This document shows positions 18,250 through 28,771 of a stretch of 64,000 nt of DNA, one piece after another. The first letter of the stretch is position 1; every line of letters starts with the position of its first letter. A program made the position numbers and the translations under genes. Under the pieces are notes generated by a model. The model was not told where the DNA came from and searched no databases. It saw only the letters and a program-made list of their open reading frames with translations. Location: the NCBI RefSeq assembly GCF_016097555.1, contig NC_054702.1, positions 69,006,195 through 69,070,194 on the forward strand. Reading direction: 5' to 3'. This DNA is from Gigantopelta aegis. Its lineage: Eukaryota > Mollusca > Gastropoda > Neomphalida > Peltospiridae.

Positions 18250-18730
18250 ATATATCATGCTTGCTTGCTATAATATTATATACACTGTTAGTGGTAGCCA
18301 TTGGTAACCTTCATCAGAATCAATGGTGTTAAGTTCATAGCCCATTATTCGGCATGACACAACACGTTTGTGCAGGTATTTGGCTATACAGGCTCCCCGG
18401 ACACAATGGTGAATACACTCTATAGTTGTGTGTACTTCTTCAGAAACGTAAGTTAATTAAATGTCATGGGTTTGTTGACCGATATAGATCCAAAGCGCCC
18501 CGACATTATTCAGCAATTACATTGAAGAAACAGGTATGTTCGATTAGTCTGAATATGTTCTTTCGATAAGCGTAAATGAGTCGAATTAAAAGGAATATAA
18601 ACTAAATTATCTTTCTCCGGTGTGGATTGGTATTTTAATGATATTGTTTTAATACAGTCATAGCTAATTACCTATATAATACATTATGCTACTGCCAATG
18701 TACACACAACTAACCAACGATAAAGGGTAC
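18250..18730 (+). repeat. Unit 1 copy of the 'tgctataatatt' block
   Basis: Nearly collinear with 26115-26640 and 33970-34500. It contains 'acactgttagtggtagccat', 'ttcggcatgacacaacacg' and 'ccgatatagatccaaagcgc'. No ORF of interest. Its role is unknown. Confidence 0.85.
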
Positions 18731-18904
18731 TCGGACGAAACCTCTCCCTCCCCCCCCCCCCCCCCCTCACTGAAGCAAATGGTCCGCTTTCAGAACTAAA
18801 ACATACAGGTTTTTACATATGGAGTTTCTGGTGGTGCAAAAATAAAATAGAAAAGGTCCACTTGGTTCATATTCGAACCCCCCCCCCCTCCCAGGTCAAT
18901 AATC

Positions 18905-19393
18905 TAAGGGAATCTACTTCGCTCCCCCCCAAGGATCATAATTTTTGCCCCCCCCCCATCTATTTATATACAGTGCTTGTGTACCTCCCCCACTTCACAT
19001 ATCGTCCCTGCGTCCCTGGTTGCAGAACAGTTTTTGGCGCCAGTATTGGCTTGCTGTAAAAGTGGCAATCCTCCTACAGACGGTGTTGGAACCATATATC
19101 GTGGTCAAGATTAGCTCCCCTCTGTAGACAAAGCACCCGACAGCGAGTGATGGCTGTATACCTTCTCGACTCTTTTATAACATCTTTTGAAATCAGCCTT
19201 GTGCAGAGATACTGTATTGAATGGCAGATTTGACAAAATCGTATTCCGATATCAAAATCGTATCTCTGCACAAGGCAGAGTCGAAAGGAAGTTAGGCAAA
19301 GTGGTGATTGTTTCCATGATCCACTATCAGGTTCTCGCCCTTAGGAGGACCACCACTCCCCTAGATATCCATAGTAGTATGTTTTATTCCTCC
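18905..19393 (+). repeat. Triplicated block with a perfect hairpin
   Basis: Matches 27545-28045 and 35845-36415. It contains 'gaaccatatatcgtggtcaa' and, at 19197-19212 and 19260-19275, perfect 16-bp inverted arms (CCTTGTGCAGAGATAC) around a 47-nt loop. Confidence 0.85.
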
Positions 19394-19468
19394 TGCGATC
19401 CAGCCTTCAGTTTCGGAGTGCGACACTCGGCCTATGTTGCTCCCCTCGTCGTTGATCCTATCGACTAG
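19394..19468 (+). pseudogene. Fragment of a CIMAP1/ODF3-like terminal exon
   Basis: Twenty-four codons and a stop read CDPAFSFGVRHSAYVAPLVV, then DPID. This matches the form of the last CIMAP1-like exon at 63775 (APAFTFGVKHSPY ... DPAD). The first 17 bases are identical to the exon at the window's right edge (63984-64000). It has no acceptor and no upstream coding sequence. In units 2 and 3 the same position ('ttcctcctgc') continues instead into 'accatatgtaggagg' and then the STPG gene. Confidence 0.85.
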
Positions 19469-20017
19469 ATACAATTACACATTATTTTTTTTATTATTAT
19501 TAACGGGGAAAGCTTCAAAGTTATTGATGCCTAAGCTAAACGTTGACTAAATTGTGGTGGTTGCCTGTACAGCAATTTTTTAACATTACTTACCGTAGGA
19601 TATTAAAAAAAAGACCGGAAACACAAACAACGGTTGCTTTTATAGGGAGACGAGAACAGGCAATGCACATGCAAACAAAATACATATGCAATGCTGTGTT
19701 ATTGCAATAAACACCCAAGTTATACTTTTTGCTGAAAACTCATTTTATTCCATTTTTTTCTGATTTGAACAAAATCCTTTTTCACTTACAGTTGTTCCCA
19801 ATATGTCATTTGTTCGCATGCTTAATATATATGATTTGACATTTCTGTAAGAGATTATTCAGTGAAATATTCATTACGTTATTTATGCCTCTCAATATAT
19901 TACGACAAATGTATGGTAACTGAAACTCTTAGTGTTATATATGCAGAAAATAAGTAATGTCCACCACCTGGTCTTCTACATACATTTTCCAGGGATACAC
20001 ACAATTGTATTATTTCA

Positions 20018-20275
20018 AGTAGCCTAGTGGTAAAGCGCTCATCTGATTCGCGGTCGGTCTGGGATCGACCCTCGTCGGTGGGCCCACTGGGCTATTTCTT
20101 GTTCCAGCCAGTGTACCACGACCGGTTTACCAAAAGCCGTGGTATGTGCTATATATCTGTTGGATGGTGCCTATAAAAGATCCCTTTCTACTAATCGGTA
20201 AATATAGCGGGTTTCCTCTCTAAGACTATATGTCAAAATTACCAAATGTAATGTTTGACATCCAATAGCCAATCT
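20018..20275 (+). repeat. SINE, type B
   Basis: Head 'gcctagtggtaaagcgctca', box B-like 'ggtctgggatcgaccctcg', body 'cgtggtatgtgctat', tail 'tttgacatccaatagcc'. It runs into the inverted-end motif 'ctaattaaaattagctccac' of the 3262 MITE family and then a G-run and TG repeat. Confidence 0.88.
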
Positions 20276-20299
20276 AATTAAAATTAGCTCCACTATTAC

Positions 20300-20370
20300 A
20301 TGTGGGGTGGGTGGGTGGGGGGGGGGGGGGAGACGTGTGTGTGTGTGTGTGCGCGCGCGCGTGTGTGTAT
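20300..20370. repeat. G-run and (TG)n repeat
   Basis: 'gggtgggtgggtggggg' followed by TG and CG dinucleotide runs. Confidence 0.9.
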
Positions 20371-20565
20371 GTGATAAAGGAATGTGAATGAACATTAGTG
20401 GTTAAACTTTTAATTCAAGAAAACAAATCCAAATTGCAAATTGTTTCTCGTTTTTTTTGGTGTTTTTTTGGGGTGTGTGTGTTTTTTTTGTTGCTGCTGT
20501 TGTTGTTGGTGGTGGTGTTGTTGCTTTTGCTAAACGAAAAAGTGTTGGAGGGGGGACATTTATAT

Positions 20566-20770
20566 AGATTGTCCTCCGGCGATGAAAAGTGAGGGGGACG
20601 CGTCCCCCCCCCCCCTTTCCCCCACCGATCGACGCCCATGGCCGATCGACAAAACAAGCATTACGATTCCATTGCTATGCAAATGTATTCTCGTGGCTTT
20701 TCTCGTACGTCGCACTCGTATCGCGTGGTTTCGCCTTCAGACACTTTCCCCTAGAATATATTAAATATAA
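20566..20770 (+). repeat. Unit 1 copy of the 'gtcctccggcg' block
   Basis: Collinear with 30988-31200 and 45107-45305. It includes 'gaaaagtgagggggacgcgt', a variable C-run, 'cgatcgacaaaacaagcatt' and 'attctcgtggcttttctcgt'. The open frames here differ between copies through the C-run and are not coding. Confidence 0.8.
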
Positions 20771-20775
20771 ACAAA

Positions 20776-21074
20776 CAAAAAGTTTGTTTTGTTTAACGAC
20801 ACTACTAGAGCACATTGATTTATTAAGCATCGGCTATTGGATGTCAAATATTTGGTCTTATAAAGGAAACCCGCTACATTTTCCATTAGTAGCAAGGGAT
20901 ATTTTATATGCACCATCCCATAGACAGGATAGGACATACTTCGGCCTTTGATATACCAGTCGCGGTGCACTGGCTGGAACGACAAATAGCCCAATGGGTC
21001 CACCGAGGAGGATCGATCCCACACCGACCGCGCAACAAGCGAACGCTTTACCACTGGGCTACGTCCCGCCCCAT
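20776..21074 (-). repeat. SINE, type B, full length
   Basis: On the minus strand from a head near 21074 ('ggcgggacgtagcccagtgg') to the tail at 20776 ('gtgtcgttaaacaaaacaaa'). Orthologous copies in the other units are at 31206-31492 and 45313-45622. Confidence 0.92.
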
Positions 21075-21200
21075 ATAAACACAATGAGAGTTTCGCTTAT
21101 CTTTTTCGATATTATCTGTAAACACAGAACATTGATTTCAAAATGGTCAGAAATACTTTCCAAGTACAAGTCATATCGTCAAGAAATAGGTAGTGCTTAA

Positions 21201-22010
21201 AGCCGCACACCCTAGTTCCATCCAGCGAAAATATATTATAATTTGGTTAATCTACAAACCTGTAACACACTTAAATACGTTTTTATCAAATGGAGTGAAA
21301 AAGCAGGTTTTATATCGATAAATACCATGGGAATCCCCATGTCCCAATTGCTTGAAATAATTTTGAAAGTTAGTATTTTGATGTCACCGGTAGATGTCGC
21401 TCGAAGCACAACAATGCCTACGTCACGACAAATTTCACAGACTTGGGGTGCGTTCGTTTCACCTCTCCTGGACATGTTCCAACTGTTCTGTCCTGGTTGT
21501 ATCCCCTCTCCACATATCGTAAGACTTAGCAAAATTATTGGTTTTAAGGGTTTGTAACGTTTTGTATTGAGACACTTACTTGTCTGAACTTTATTTTTAC
21601 TGAAAATGTTCACGAACTGTGAAGAAAAATCTCACAAATGAACAACAACAAATCGGATGTTGATTGCGCGAACCGTGCACGAGAAAACAAACCGAACCAA
21701 AATGATAACGGTCACGTGATAGACCAACGTCTGTGACATTGAAATGGAAATATCCCCTCTAAAAATAAATTGGACCTCGCTTGCTTAACGGTTTTTTCTC
21801 GACAGAACGTCTTGTGAAAAAATGCAAAAAATGCATTTTGTGGTTTTACAAACATCAGGATTACCAAAAAGCACTTCAGGTGAATGGAAATGTGTATTCT
21901 AAATAATAAAATATAAGTAAAGTGCAATTTTATTTGTGAAAAATGGGGTTTAATAGCGAAAAACAACGCCGTAATGGTTAACAAATAGCCGTAACTAGGG
22001 TGTGTCCCTA
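21201..22010. mobile_element. Non-autonomous 810-bp element with TAA duplication
   Basis: Inverted ends share ACACCCTAGTT (left 'agccgcacaccctagttcc', right 'gtaactagggtgtgtcccta'), and TAA flanks both sides (21198-21200 and 22011-22013). Unit 2 has the empty site 'gtgcttaattccccag' near 31631. A 3-bp TAA duplication fits the PIF/Harbinger type. The open frames inside (for example 21243-21557) resemble no transposase I know. Confidence 0.8.
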
Positions 22011-22692
22011 TAATTCCCCAGTGTATATTAAAAAGGTATGGGACATTCAAGATTGACACTTTTTTTTTAATTCACACACGTGTTTAATGTTAGTGGTGAA
22101 CGGAAACCTCAAAGTCTGGCAAAATGTATACAGATATTCGAACTAAATGTGCTAACCCGAGACCTTTTTACCATGTAATTCTACCTCCAAAATTCATTGT
22201 AATCCATGTAAAAATGCATAGTGATTCGTTGGCAACCCTACATAGCTGTTTGGTAGTAATGCTAATATGAATAAATATTGTTATGCAGATTCGAGTATTT
22301 TCGTTTAATTCGAGCAAAAGCCAGTCTGCCCCCTCCCCCACCCCCACCCCTGCAAAAATGGGAGCCCGTAAGCCTATGTGGTAAGGTCAGGTCATCGATA
22401 GGATTTAACGTGTACATTCAGAGCATGTTGTTGTAGCGCACGCTGTCATGGGCACAGATGTTGGCTCTCGTCGGCTCTTCCGTCCAGGACAGGAAAGAGC
22501 AGTGTGGTAATGTTCTGCTGTTTTAGTTGGCAGTGGCAACCCGGGCTCGGCGAGGTCAGGAATCGTCAAGCAAAAAAAAACGTCCGCTCGACTGGTCTAT
22601 ACGCTTCACGTTAAACCAACTGGTCATGTCGGGGAACCAGTTAAATAGTTCTCAAACGTAAGCGAAACGTTCGCTGGCTGAACTTCGAACCG

Positions 22693-22857
22693 GTGTCCTG
22701 GAATTTTAGGAGGGGGGAGGGGGGGGGGGGGTAATCTAGACTAGTAATTGGAGTTTATAGGGGATATCAGGTTATGCTCCCAGAGAAAATGTATTAAAAA
22801 AATGTTTCACTCGAGCAGGGGGGGATCGACCCCCCAAAACCCTCCCATGTACACGCT
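22693..22857. mobile_element. MITE of the 'GTGTCCTGGAATTTTAG' family
   Basis: Left 'gtgtcctggaattttaggag' and right 'ccctcccatgtacacgctc' are imperfect inverted ends around a G-run, 'gagtttataggggat' and 'gctcccagagaaaatgta'. Orthologous copy at 32508-32668; relatives at 41574, 42275, 49405 and 49720. Confidence 0.6.
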
Positions 22858-22885
22858 CTTGGTGCAGTAGTGTCGGGATAGTAGA

Positions 22886-23128
22886 GTTTATTTTGTTTAA
22901 CGACACCACTAGAGTATATTGATTTATTAATCATCGGCTACATTTTTCCATTAGTAGCAAGTGATCTTTTATACGCACCTTCCCACAGACAGGATAGCAC
23001 ATACCACGGCCTTTGGTGTACCAGTAGTGGTGCACTGGCTGGAGCGAGAAATAGTCCGAGGGGGATCGATCCCAGACCGACCGCGCATCAAGCGATGGGT
23101 TTACCACTGGGCTACGTCCCGCCCCTAG
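22886..23128 (-). repeat. SINE, type B, internally shortened
   Basis: Minus strand; tail 'gtttattttgtttaacgaca' at the left, head 'actgggctacgtcccgcccc' at the right. The unit 2 copy is truncated at 32762 and the unit 3 copy is at 47868-48054. Confidence 0.9.
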
Positions 23129-23473
23129 GATGGTAAAGAGGTTTCACAACCACAGTTGTATTATTGTTGTGGACACCGATAGCTAATCATACATAGCCGA
23201 ATTTACAAAGCTTTCGGTAACACTAACTGTACAAATCGTTTACCAAGTTTCGCAGATCGGCACGGTTAGTTATTCAGAGATGGCGGCATTCTCAGAAATG
23301 TTATTAATTAATAATTATTATTATTATTTAAATTATATATTATTTATTACGTATGGCAGACAGTTTAATCATAATGAGCGAGAAGCAGATTGCAGTGACG
23401 TCACCATGGTCACCAACTACCCTCAAAGTGATGACCTATCCGTAACATTATTTCGCAACACATACCATAACAA

Positions 23474-24683
23474 ACTGGTATTCAAGTGGACCATACACCT
23501 CCAAAAGTGGTAGCAGCCAAAGGTGAAAGACCTTTTGTTGTTACCTCCGGGAGGTCTGGCAACACTACTGTGATCGCTGCGGGTAGTGCCCTAGGTGAGA
23601 CAATACCTCCATATATCATATATAAGGGACAGCGCCTAACCGACAATCTTACGTCTGGATGCATACCTGAGACCAAGTTTACCACAACACTTTCTGGATG
23701 GTCAACTTCAGAAACCTTCTTAGATTTTTTGGATCATCAATTTATACCACATATACAAACAAGGCCAATTCTTCTATTATATGATGGACATTCAACTCAT
23801 ATTACAACTGAGGTAATAAAGAAAGCAAAGGATAATGATATCCATTTTCTCCAACCTCTAGATGTTGGAGTTTTCAGTCCTTTTAAAGCTGCCTTATCAT
23901 CTGAAAGCCACAAGTTGATGCATTCCCGAATAGGAAGGAAAATTATCAGAGAAGATCTTCCCTCATTAATTGCCAGATCATATGAATCAGCATTCACTGT
24001 GAAAAATCTTATGAGTGCATTTCGCAAGACCGGGATTTTTCCATTCAATCCAGAAATTAACACCAGAAACTCATATGAAACGCCACAGGTGGGCAAACAG
24101 AAATCAATAAAGGCAAGGCTGGATATGAGGAACATAAAGGTGGTGCTTAGCAATAAAGAAAATGAGACAAACAGCAACTTGAAGCAACAGCAGCAACAGG
24201 TAAAATGTAGAAAGTCGATCATTCCTCCACATGGCACAGCAATAACTCAGGATTAATTCATCAATAAGCTTCAAGAAAGAAAAAACCCTACAGATGCACA
24301 AGAAATCAAGAAAACAAAGCCACCTAAAAGGAGACTCTTTTCTGACATAACAAATGAACAATTCGAAAAAAAAGAAGAAAACTGCTGAAATCAAAACAAA
24401 AAAAAACAGAACGACGGATCATGACAGCCAGATTGCAGGACCCAATAACATCAAGGGCACATGGGTAACATTCTGCAACTCATCAGATGTCAGTGATGAT
24501 GAAGAAGAGGTCTGTTGTATATGCCACTTATTTTCTCCAGTTGGATTTATGGCACATGGAGGTGTTGAATTGCTCAACTGGGGGAAATGTGACACCAGCC
24601 ATGGATGGGTTCATCTAAAATATTGTTCCTCTGTAAAAGTATTAGGACAAGCAGAGCCTTGCAAGTGTTCCAAGTGCTCATAA
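23474..24683 (+). pseudogene. Pogo/Tigger-type DDE transposase, 5' truncated and broken
   Basis: The reading frame opens at codons TGIQVDHTPPKVV, just after the position of the first catalytic Asp-Glu (DETG in relatives). It continues through GQRLTDNL, then LLLYDGHSTH (second Asp) and LQPLDVGVFSPFK. The usual LPPHTTH stretch before LQPLD is deleted. A TAA at 24254 ends the frame; coding character continues beyond it and, after a frameshift near 24370, reaches a zinc-finger tail (CCICHLFSPVGF ... GWVHLKYC ... CKCSKCS) at 24683, a PHD-like tail seen on some pogo-type transposases. No N-terminal DNA-binding region is present. Nonfunctional. Confidence 0.88.
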
Positions 24684-25226
24684 ATCAGCACTCTCACTAA
24701 CAAATGTCTACAACAACCTTGCATATCTGAAATGAATGTATACTATGATTAGAGTTATTATTCTAACTAATCTGTTTTGGTTAAATACTTACCATGTGTT
24801 GACATTAACTTTTTTGTTCAGTCTCTTTGATGCAATCAAAAGCTAAAGTGCAAGGGACACCATTCATATAAAACGTTTTTACATAATCAAAAGTAATTTG
24901 AAACGGACTATAAATGTGTAGTGTTGTCTCCCTTGATATTTTCATCGATACTGACATGACCTGAATTTTGCTGATATAAACGGAAGTAGGTCAAGCGGAT
25001 GTTTCAGTACTTGCTGCGCAGACTAATGTGCCATTACGCAGGTTAGTGAATACACGTGGGTACCACTAATAAAGTGCTCATTTCTAGAGTTTGACAAAAT
25101 AATTAAACTAGTAATGTCTTTATTGTTCTATAATACTATGACAGTAAAACAAATATTCTCATCGATCAATTTTGCTTTACAAAATGACACAGATACTTAG
25201 GTGCGCAGACTTAGGTGCCACCAGTG
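23477..25226 (+). mobile_element. Inserted pogo-like segment with 14-bp direct repeats
   Basis: TACCATAACAAACT stands at 23463-23476 and again at 25227-25240. Unit 3 has it once (48403-48416), followed directly by the same right flank ('caccaaatctg'). The right end reads 'gacttaggtgccaccagtg' next to TA. The sequence after 24690 is non-coding with repeats of 'gcgcagact'. Confidence 0.85.
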
Positions 25227-25393
25227 TACCATAACAAACTTGCCACCAAATCTGTCATATTGATAGGCCCCGATTTCAATAAATACTCCGTTCAGTCGCC
25301 CGCGTTCAACCACCACCACGCCATTTAAACTGGACTTTCAGCTTTTTATTCTCAGTCCCCCACCCCACAAAAAAGGTTGCATTGGTCATGAAG

Positions 25394-25472
25394 CTCTTGA
25401 CCATATGTCTGGTGCCATATAACTAAGTGAAATGTGTTGAGTGTGTCGTTAAATAACACATTTCTTTCTTTG
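25394..25472 (+). repeat. SINE, type A tail
   Basis: 'gaccatatgtctggtgccat', 'gtgttgagtgtgtcgtta' and 'acatttctttct' tail. In unit 1 the same site (15838-15880) has a degraded version. Confidence 0.75.
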
Positions 25473-25698
25473 GTCTAAGCCTGTGTGCCATGTGGACTAC
25501 TCATACATATACCAGATACATTTTCAAATTAATCAGTCTGGTGGGTGGAGCTCCGACATAAAATTGTACATATATGTGGCTCTTATCGCCTTTCTAGAAT
25601 ATAACATTTTATAAACAACAATTGCAATGACGGCCTTATATTACTGTATAATATTGGGACATTTTTGTAAATTTAGCATATTAATCTTGTAAATTGCA

Positions 25699-25930
25699 GG
25701 GCTAGGACATAGCCCAGTGATAAAGGATTGCCATCCCCCCCTCCCCCCCCCCCACCGCCACACACACTTCAGGTGGGCCCATTGGGCTAGTTCTTGTTCT
25801 GGCCAGTGCTCTGCAACTGGTGTAACACACATTGTGGTATCTACTATCCTGTCTGTGGAATAGTGCATATAAACGATCTCTAGCTTGCTAATTGATCTAA
25901 AAGAGTAGTCCATGGAGTTTCCTCTCTAAT
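25699..25930 (+). repeat. Old type A SINE (unit 2 copy)
   Basis: Matches 16342-16570 and is cut at 'tttcctctctaattat' by a C-run and the MITE remnant that follows. Confidence 0.8.
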
Positions 25931-25931
25931 T

Positions 25932-26040
25932 ATCCCCCCCCCCCCCCCCTAAATTTGCGACAGTGATATATTTTATTATATATTAATTTTCATTTTTTAA
26001 TGATCCCAAAGTTCACTTGGCATTTCGCCTAAATGGATTT
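25932..26040. mobile_element. Remnant of the 'GGCGGATC' MITE
   Basis: 'ccctaaatttgcgacagtga' through 'aaatggattttctggatcg' matches the inner and right part of the complete copy at 33702-33886. Confidence 0.75.
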
Positions 26041-26688
26041 TCTGGATCGTGCGTGCGTTCGTATACATATATAAAGCAGTCGCAACTCTTAAGCATGTGA
26101 TTAATAATAACTATATCCTGTTTGTTTGCTATAATATTGTATACACCGTTAGTGGTAGCTATTGGTAACTTTTATCAGATTCAACGGTGTAAGTTCATAG
26201 CCCATTATTCGGCATGACACAACACGTGTGTGCAGGTTTTGGGATATACAGGCTACCTGGACACAACAGTGAATACACACTATAGATGTGTGTACTTCTA
26301 CAGAAACGTACGTTACTTAAATGTCATGGGTTTGTTGACCGATATAGATCCAAAGCGCTCCAACACTATTCGGCAATTACGTTGAAGAAACAGGTATGTT
26401 CGATTAGTCTGAATACGTTCTGTCGATAAGCGTAAATGAGTCGAATGAAAAGGGTATGCAAGGAATATAAACTAAACTATCTTTCTGTGGTGTGGATTGG
26501 TATTTTAGTGACATTTACATCTATTACTTACGTTGGCCACAGTTTGTATAGGCCTATATTGTTTTAATACAGTCATAGTTTATAATTTTATATAGCCTAC
26601 TGCCAATGTACACACAGCTAACCAACGATAAAGGGGTACTTGTATATATATGTACTTAACTATATTTGCTTATATTTCCGCATCACCC

Positions 26689-26689
<1 letters not shown>

Positions 26690-26726
<37 letters not shown>
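26690..26726. repeat. (CA)n microsatellite
   Basis: CA run after a C-run. The unit 3 homologue at 34541-34580 has a similar run. Confidence 0.95.
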
Positions 26727-26727
<1 letters not shown>

Positions 26728-26995
26728 CCTCCGCCCACTAAGGTTGGTTTTAAATATATTTTTGTTAATTCACATGTATATTGTATTACTGCATTATTAG
26801 AAGTTTTAAAAAACCCGCACACAAAAAACGTTGCTTTATATTGACATATTGCGGTGCGTTGTCGTTTTTAATAACACCCCTACTCCACCGCCATATTCCA
26901 TCCACATTTCAGACAACCATCGATAAACTGTAAAAGTTAATACTACTTCGAGCTGTTCACGACAGAAAGGCCTCACCAACTTGAACAGACTGGAG

Positions 26996-27282
26996 AAGGA
27001 AGGAAGGAAATGTTTTGTTTAATGACGCACTCAACACATTTTATTTACGGTTATATGGCATCAGACATATGGTTAAGAACCACACAGATATTGAGAGAGG
27101 AAATCCGCTGTCGCCACTTCATGGGCTACTCTTTTCGATTAGCAGCAAAGGATCTTTTATATGCACCATCCCACAGACAGGATAACACATACCACGGCCT
27201 TTGATATACCAGTCGTGGTGCACTGGCTGGAGCGAGAAATAGCCCAATGAGCCCACCGACGGGGATCGATCCCAGACCGAGC
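26996..27282 (-). repeat. SINE, type A
   Basis: Minus strand, with an 'aggaaggaaggaaatgtttt' tail at the left and a tRNA-like end 'ggggatcgatcccagaccga' at the right; the outermost head is missing. The same insertion is in unit 3 at 34845-35132. Confidence 0.9.
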
Positions 27283-27424
27283 TGTTCATGACAGAAACCA
27301 ACTTAAACAGACTGGAGAAAACAAAACTAAAATAGGATAACAATGATCGATAGAGTAGCATTTCTTGTGTGTGTGCGTGTATATTAGAAAGTGTCAAACA
27401 GCAATGGTAATGATGGGTGTGGTC

Positions 27425-27506
27425 CTTAGCCATAATTATGTCCGACGCCATATAACCGTAAATAAAATGTTGAGTGTGTCGTTAAATAAACCATTTCCTC
27501 ACTTCC
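27425..27506 (+). repeat. SINE, type A tail
   Basis: 'gtccgacgccatataaccgt' to 'taaataaaccatttcc'. Unit 3 has two homologous tails here (35280-35358 and 35730-35808), the second belonging to a complete SINE. Confidence 0.85.
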
Positions 27507-28417
27507 GTGTGCGCATTCTGATGTCCCTTTGTCAGAAGTAGAGGGCATCTACTTTGCTCCTCCCCCCCCCCCCAAGGTTCATAATCTTTACCCCCCCCCC
27601 CCAAATCTATTTAAATACAATGCTTGTGCACCTCCCTCACTTCACATATCGTCCCTGCGTCCCTGGTTGTAGAACAGTTTTCGGCGCCAGTATTGGCTTT
27701 CTGTAAAAGTGGCAATCCTCCTACAGACGCTGTTGGAACCATATATCGTGGTCGAGATTAGCTCCCCTCTGTAGACAAAGCACCTGACAGCGAGTGATGA
27801 CTGTATACCTTCTTGATTTTTTCATAACATCTTTTGAAATCAGTCTTGTGCAGAGAGATACAGTATTGAATGGCAGATCTGACAAAACCGTATTCCGATA
27901 TCAAAATCGTATCTCTGCACAAGGCAGAGTCGAAAGGACGTTAGGCAAAGTCGTGATTGTTTTCATGAGCCACTATCAGGTTCTCGCCCTTAGGAGGACC
28001 TCCACTCCCCTAGAAGATCCATAGTAGTATGTTTTATTCCTCCTGCACCATATGTAGGAGGATTGTTACTCCCAAAGCAGTGATGATATCAGGTGTTCGC
28101 GAAAGGTGAGCATAACCTGCTCCACTGGTGGCACCCGTCATGAGCACAACCTATAGCCATCAAGTCCATAGTTGAAATGTATAAGATTTTCACCAAAAAG
28201 CTGAAAAGGCATGTTCAGTGTTACGGCTTTTATTGCACTCTTAAAATATATTGTTTTAGCGAATTACTGTTGAGTAGGTTTATATCGTCAATTTTCTGTG
28301 AAGAAAAAAAGTACCTTTGTTTTGAAGGCGAAGTACATATATAAACCTTCCATTCCTTTCTTAAAATGTTTCTATATAGACAAAGATACAGATTTGTGTG
28401 CTAGTTTCAGCATTGTA

Positions 28418-28565
28418 ACAGGCCGTGGTATGTGCTGTCCTGTCTGCGTGAAAGTACATAAAAAATATTTTATTATTAATGGAAAAAAAGGTCTTTCACA
28501 TCCAGTAGCCGATAATTAATAAATAAATGTGCTATATTGGTGCTTTTAAATAAATAAAACAAACT
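28418..28565 (+). repeat. Diverged type B SINE fragment
   Basis: 'ggccgtggtatgtgctgtcc', then 'cagtagccgataattaataa' and 'ttaaataaataaaacaaact'. The unit 3 counterpart at 36800-36912 has lost the end. Confidence 0.7.
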
Positions 28566-28771
28566 TTAACTAACTCTGCATGTAATAGAACGGTAAAATC
28601 ATTAACACTATTAGTTAAAATGATAATTTTGACAGTAATATGTTGCTTTTTCCTCTTTTCTTTTTTTAGATACCATATGCAACATCACATCACCTGAGAC
28701 TGTAGGTTGTTCTTTCTGATTACGATTTATACACAAACCATAAACACTAAACACGCTATTCACTTCTTGTC

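Larger units (their letters stand above)
15820..25337 (+). repeat. Segmental duplication unit 1
   Basis: It shares ordered blocks with units 2 and 3. Examples: 16250 block with 25570; 18250 block with 26115 and 33970; 18905 block with 27545 and 35845; 19495 block with 29875 and 38865; 20570 block with 30990 and 45110; 22090 block with 31865 and 47400; 23130 block with 48060. Unit 1 alone contains the Tc1-like element at 16719, the 810-bp element at 21201 and the pogo-like insertion at 23477. It lacks the STPG gene. Confidence 0.88.

Noticed and set aside
20589..20951. ORF of 120 codons in unit 1
   Set aside because: It crosses from the 'gtcctccggcg' block into a SINE, and the reading frame differs in units 2 and 3 because of C-run length.
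21236..21613. 125-codon minus-strand and 104-codon plus-strand ORFs within the 810-bp element
   Set aside because: They overlap on opposite strands, match no transposase motif and the element has only one copy here, so coding cannot be supported.
23797..24237. 146-codon ORF on the minus strand
   Set aside because: Shadow of the pogo-like transposase on the other strand.
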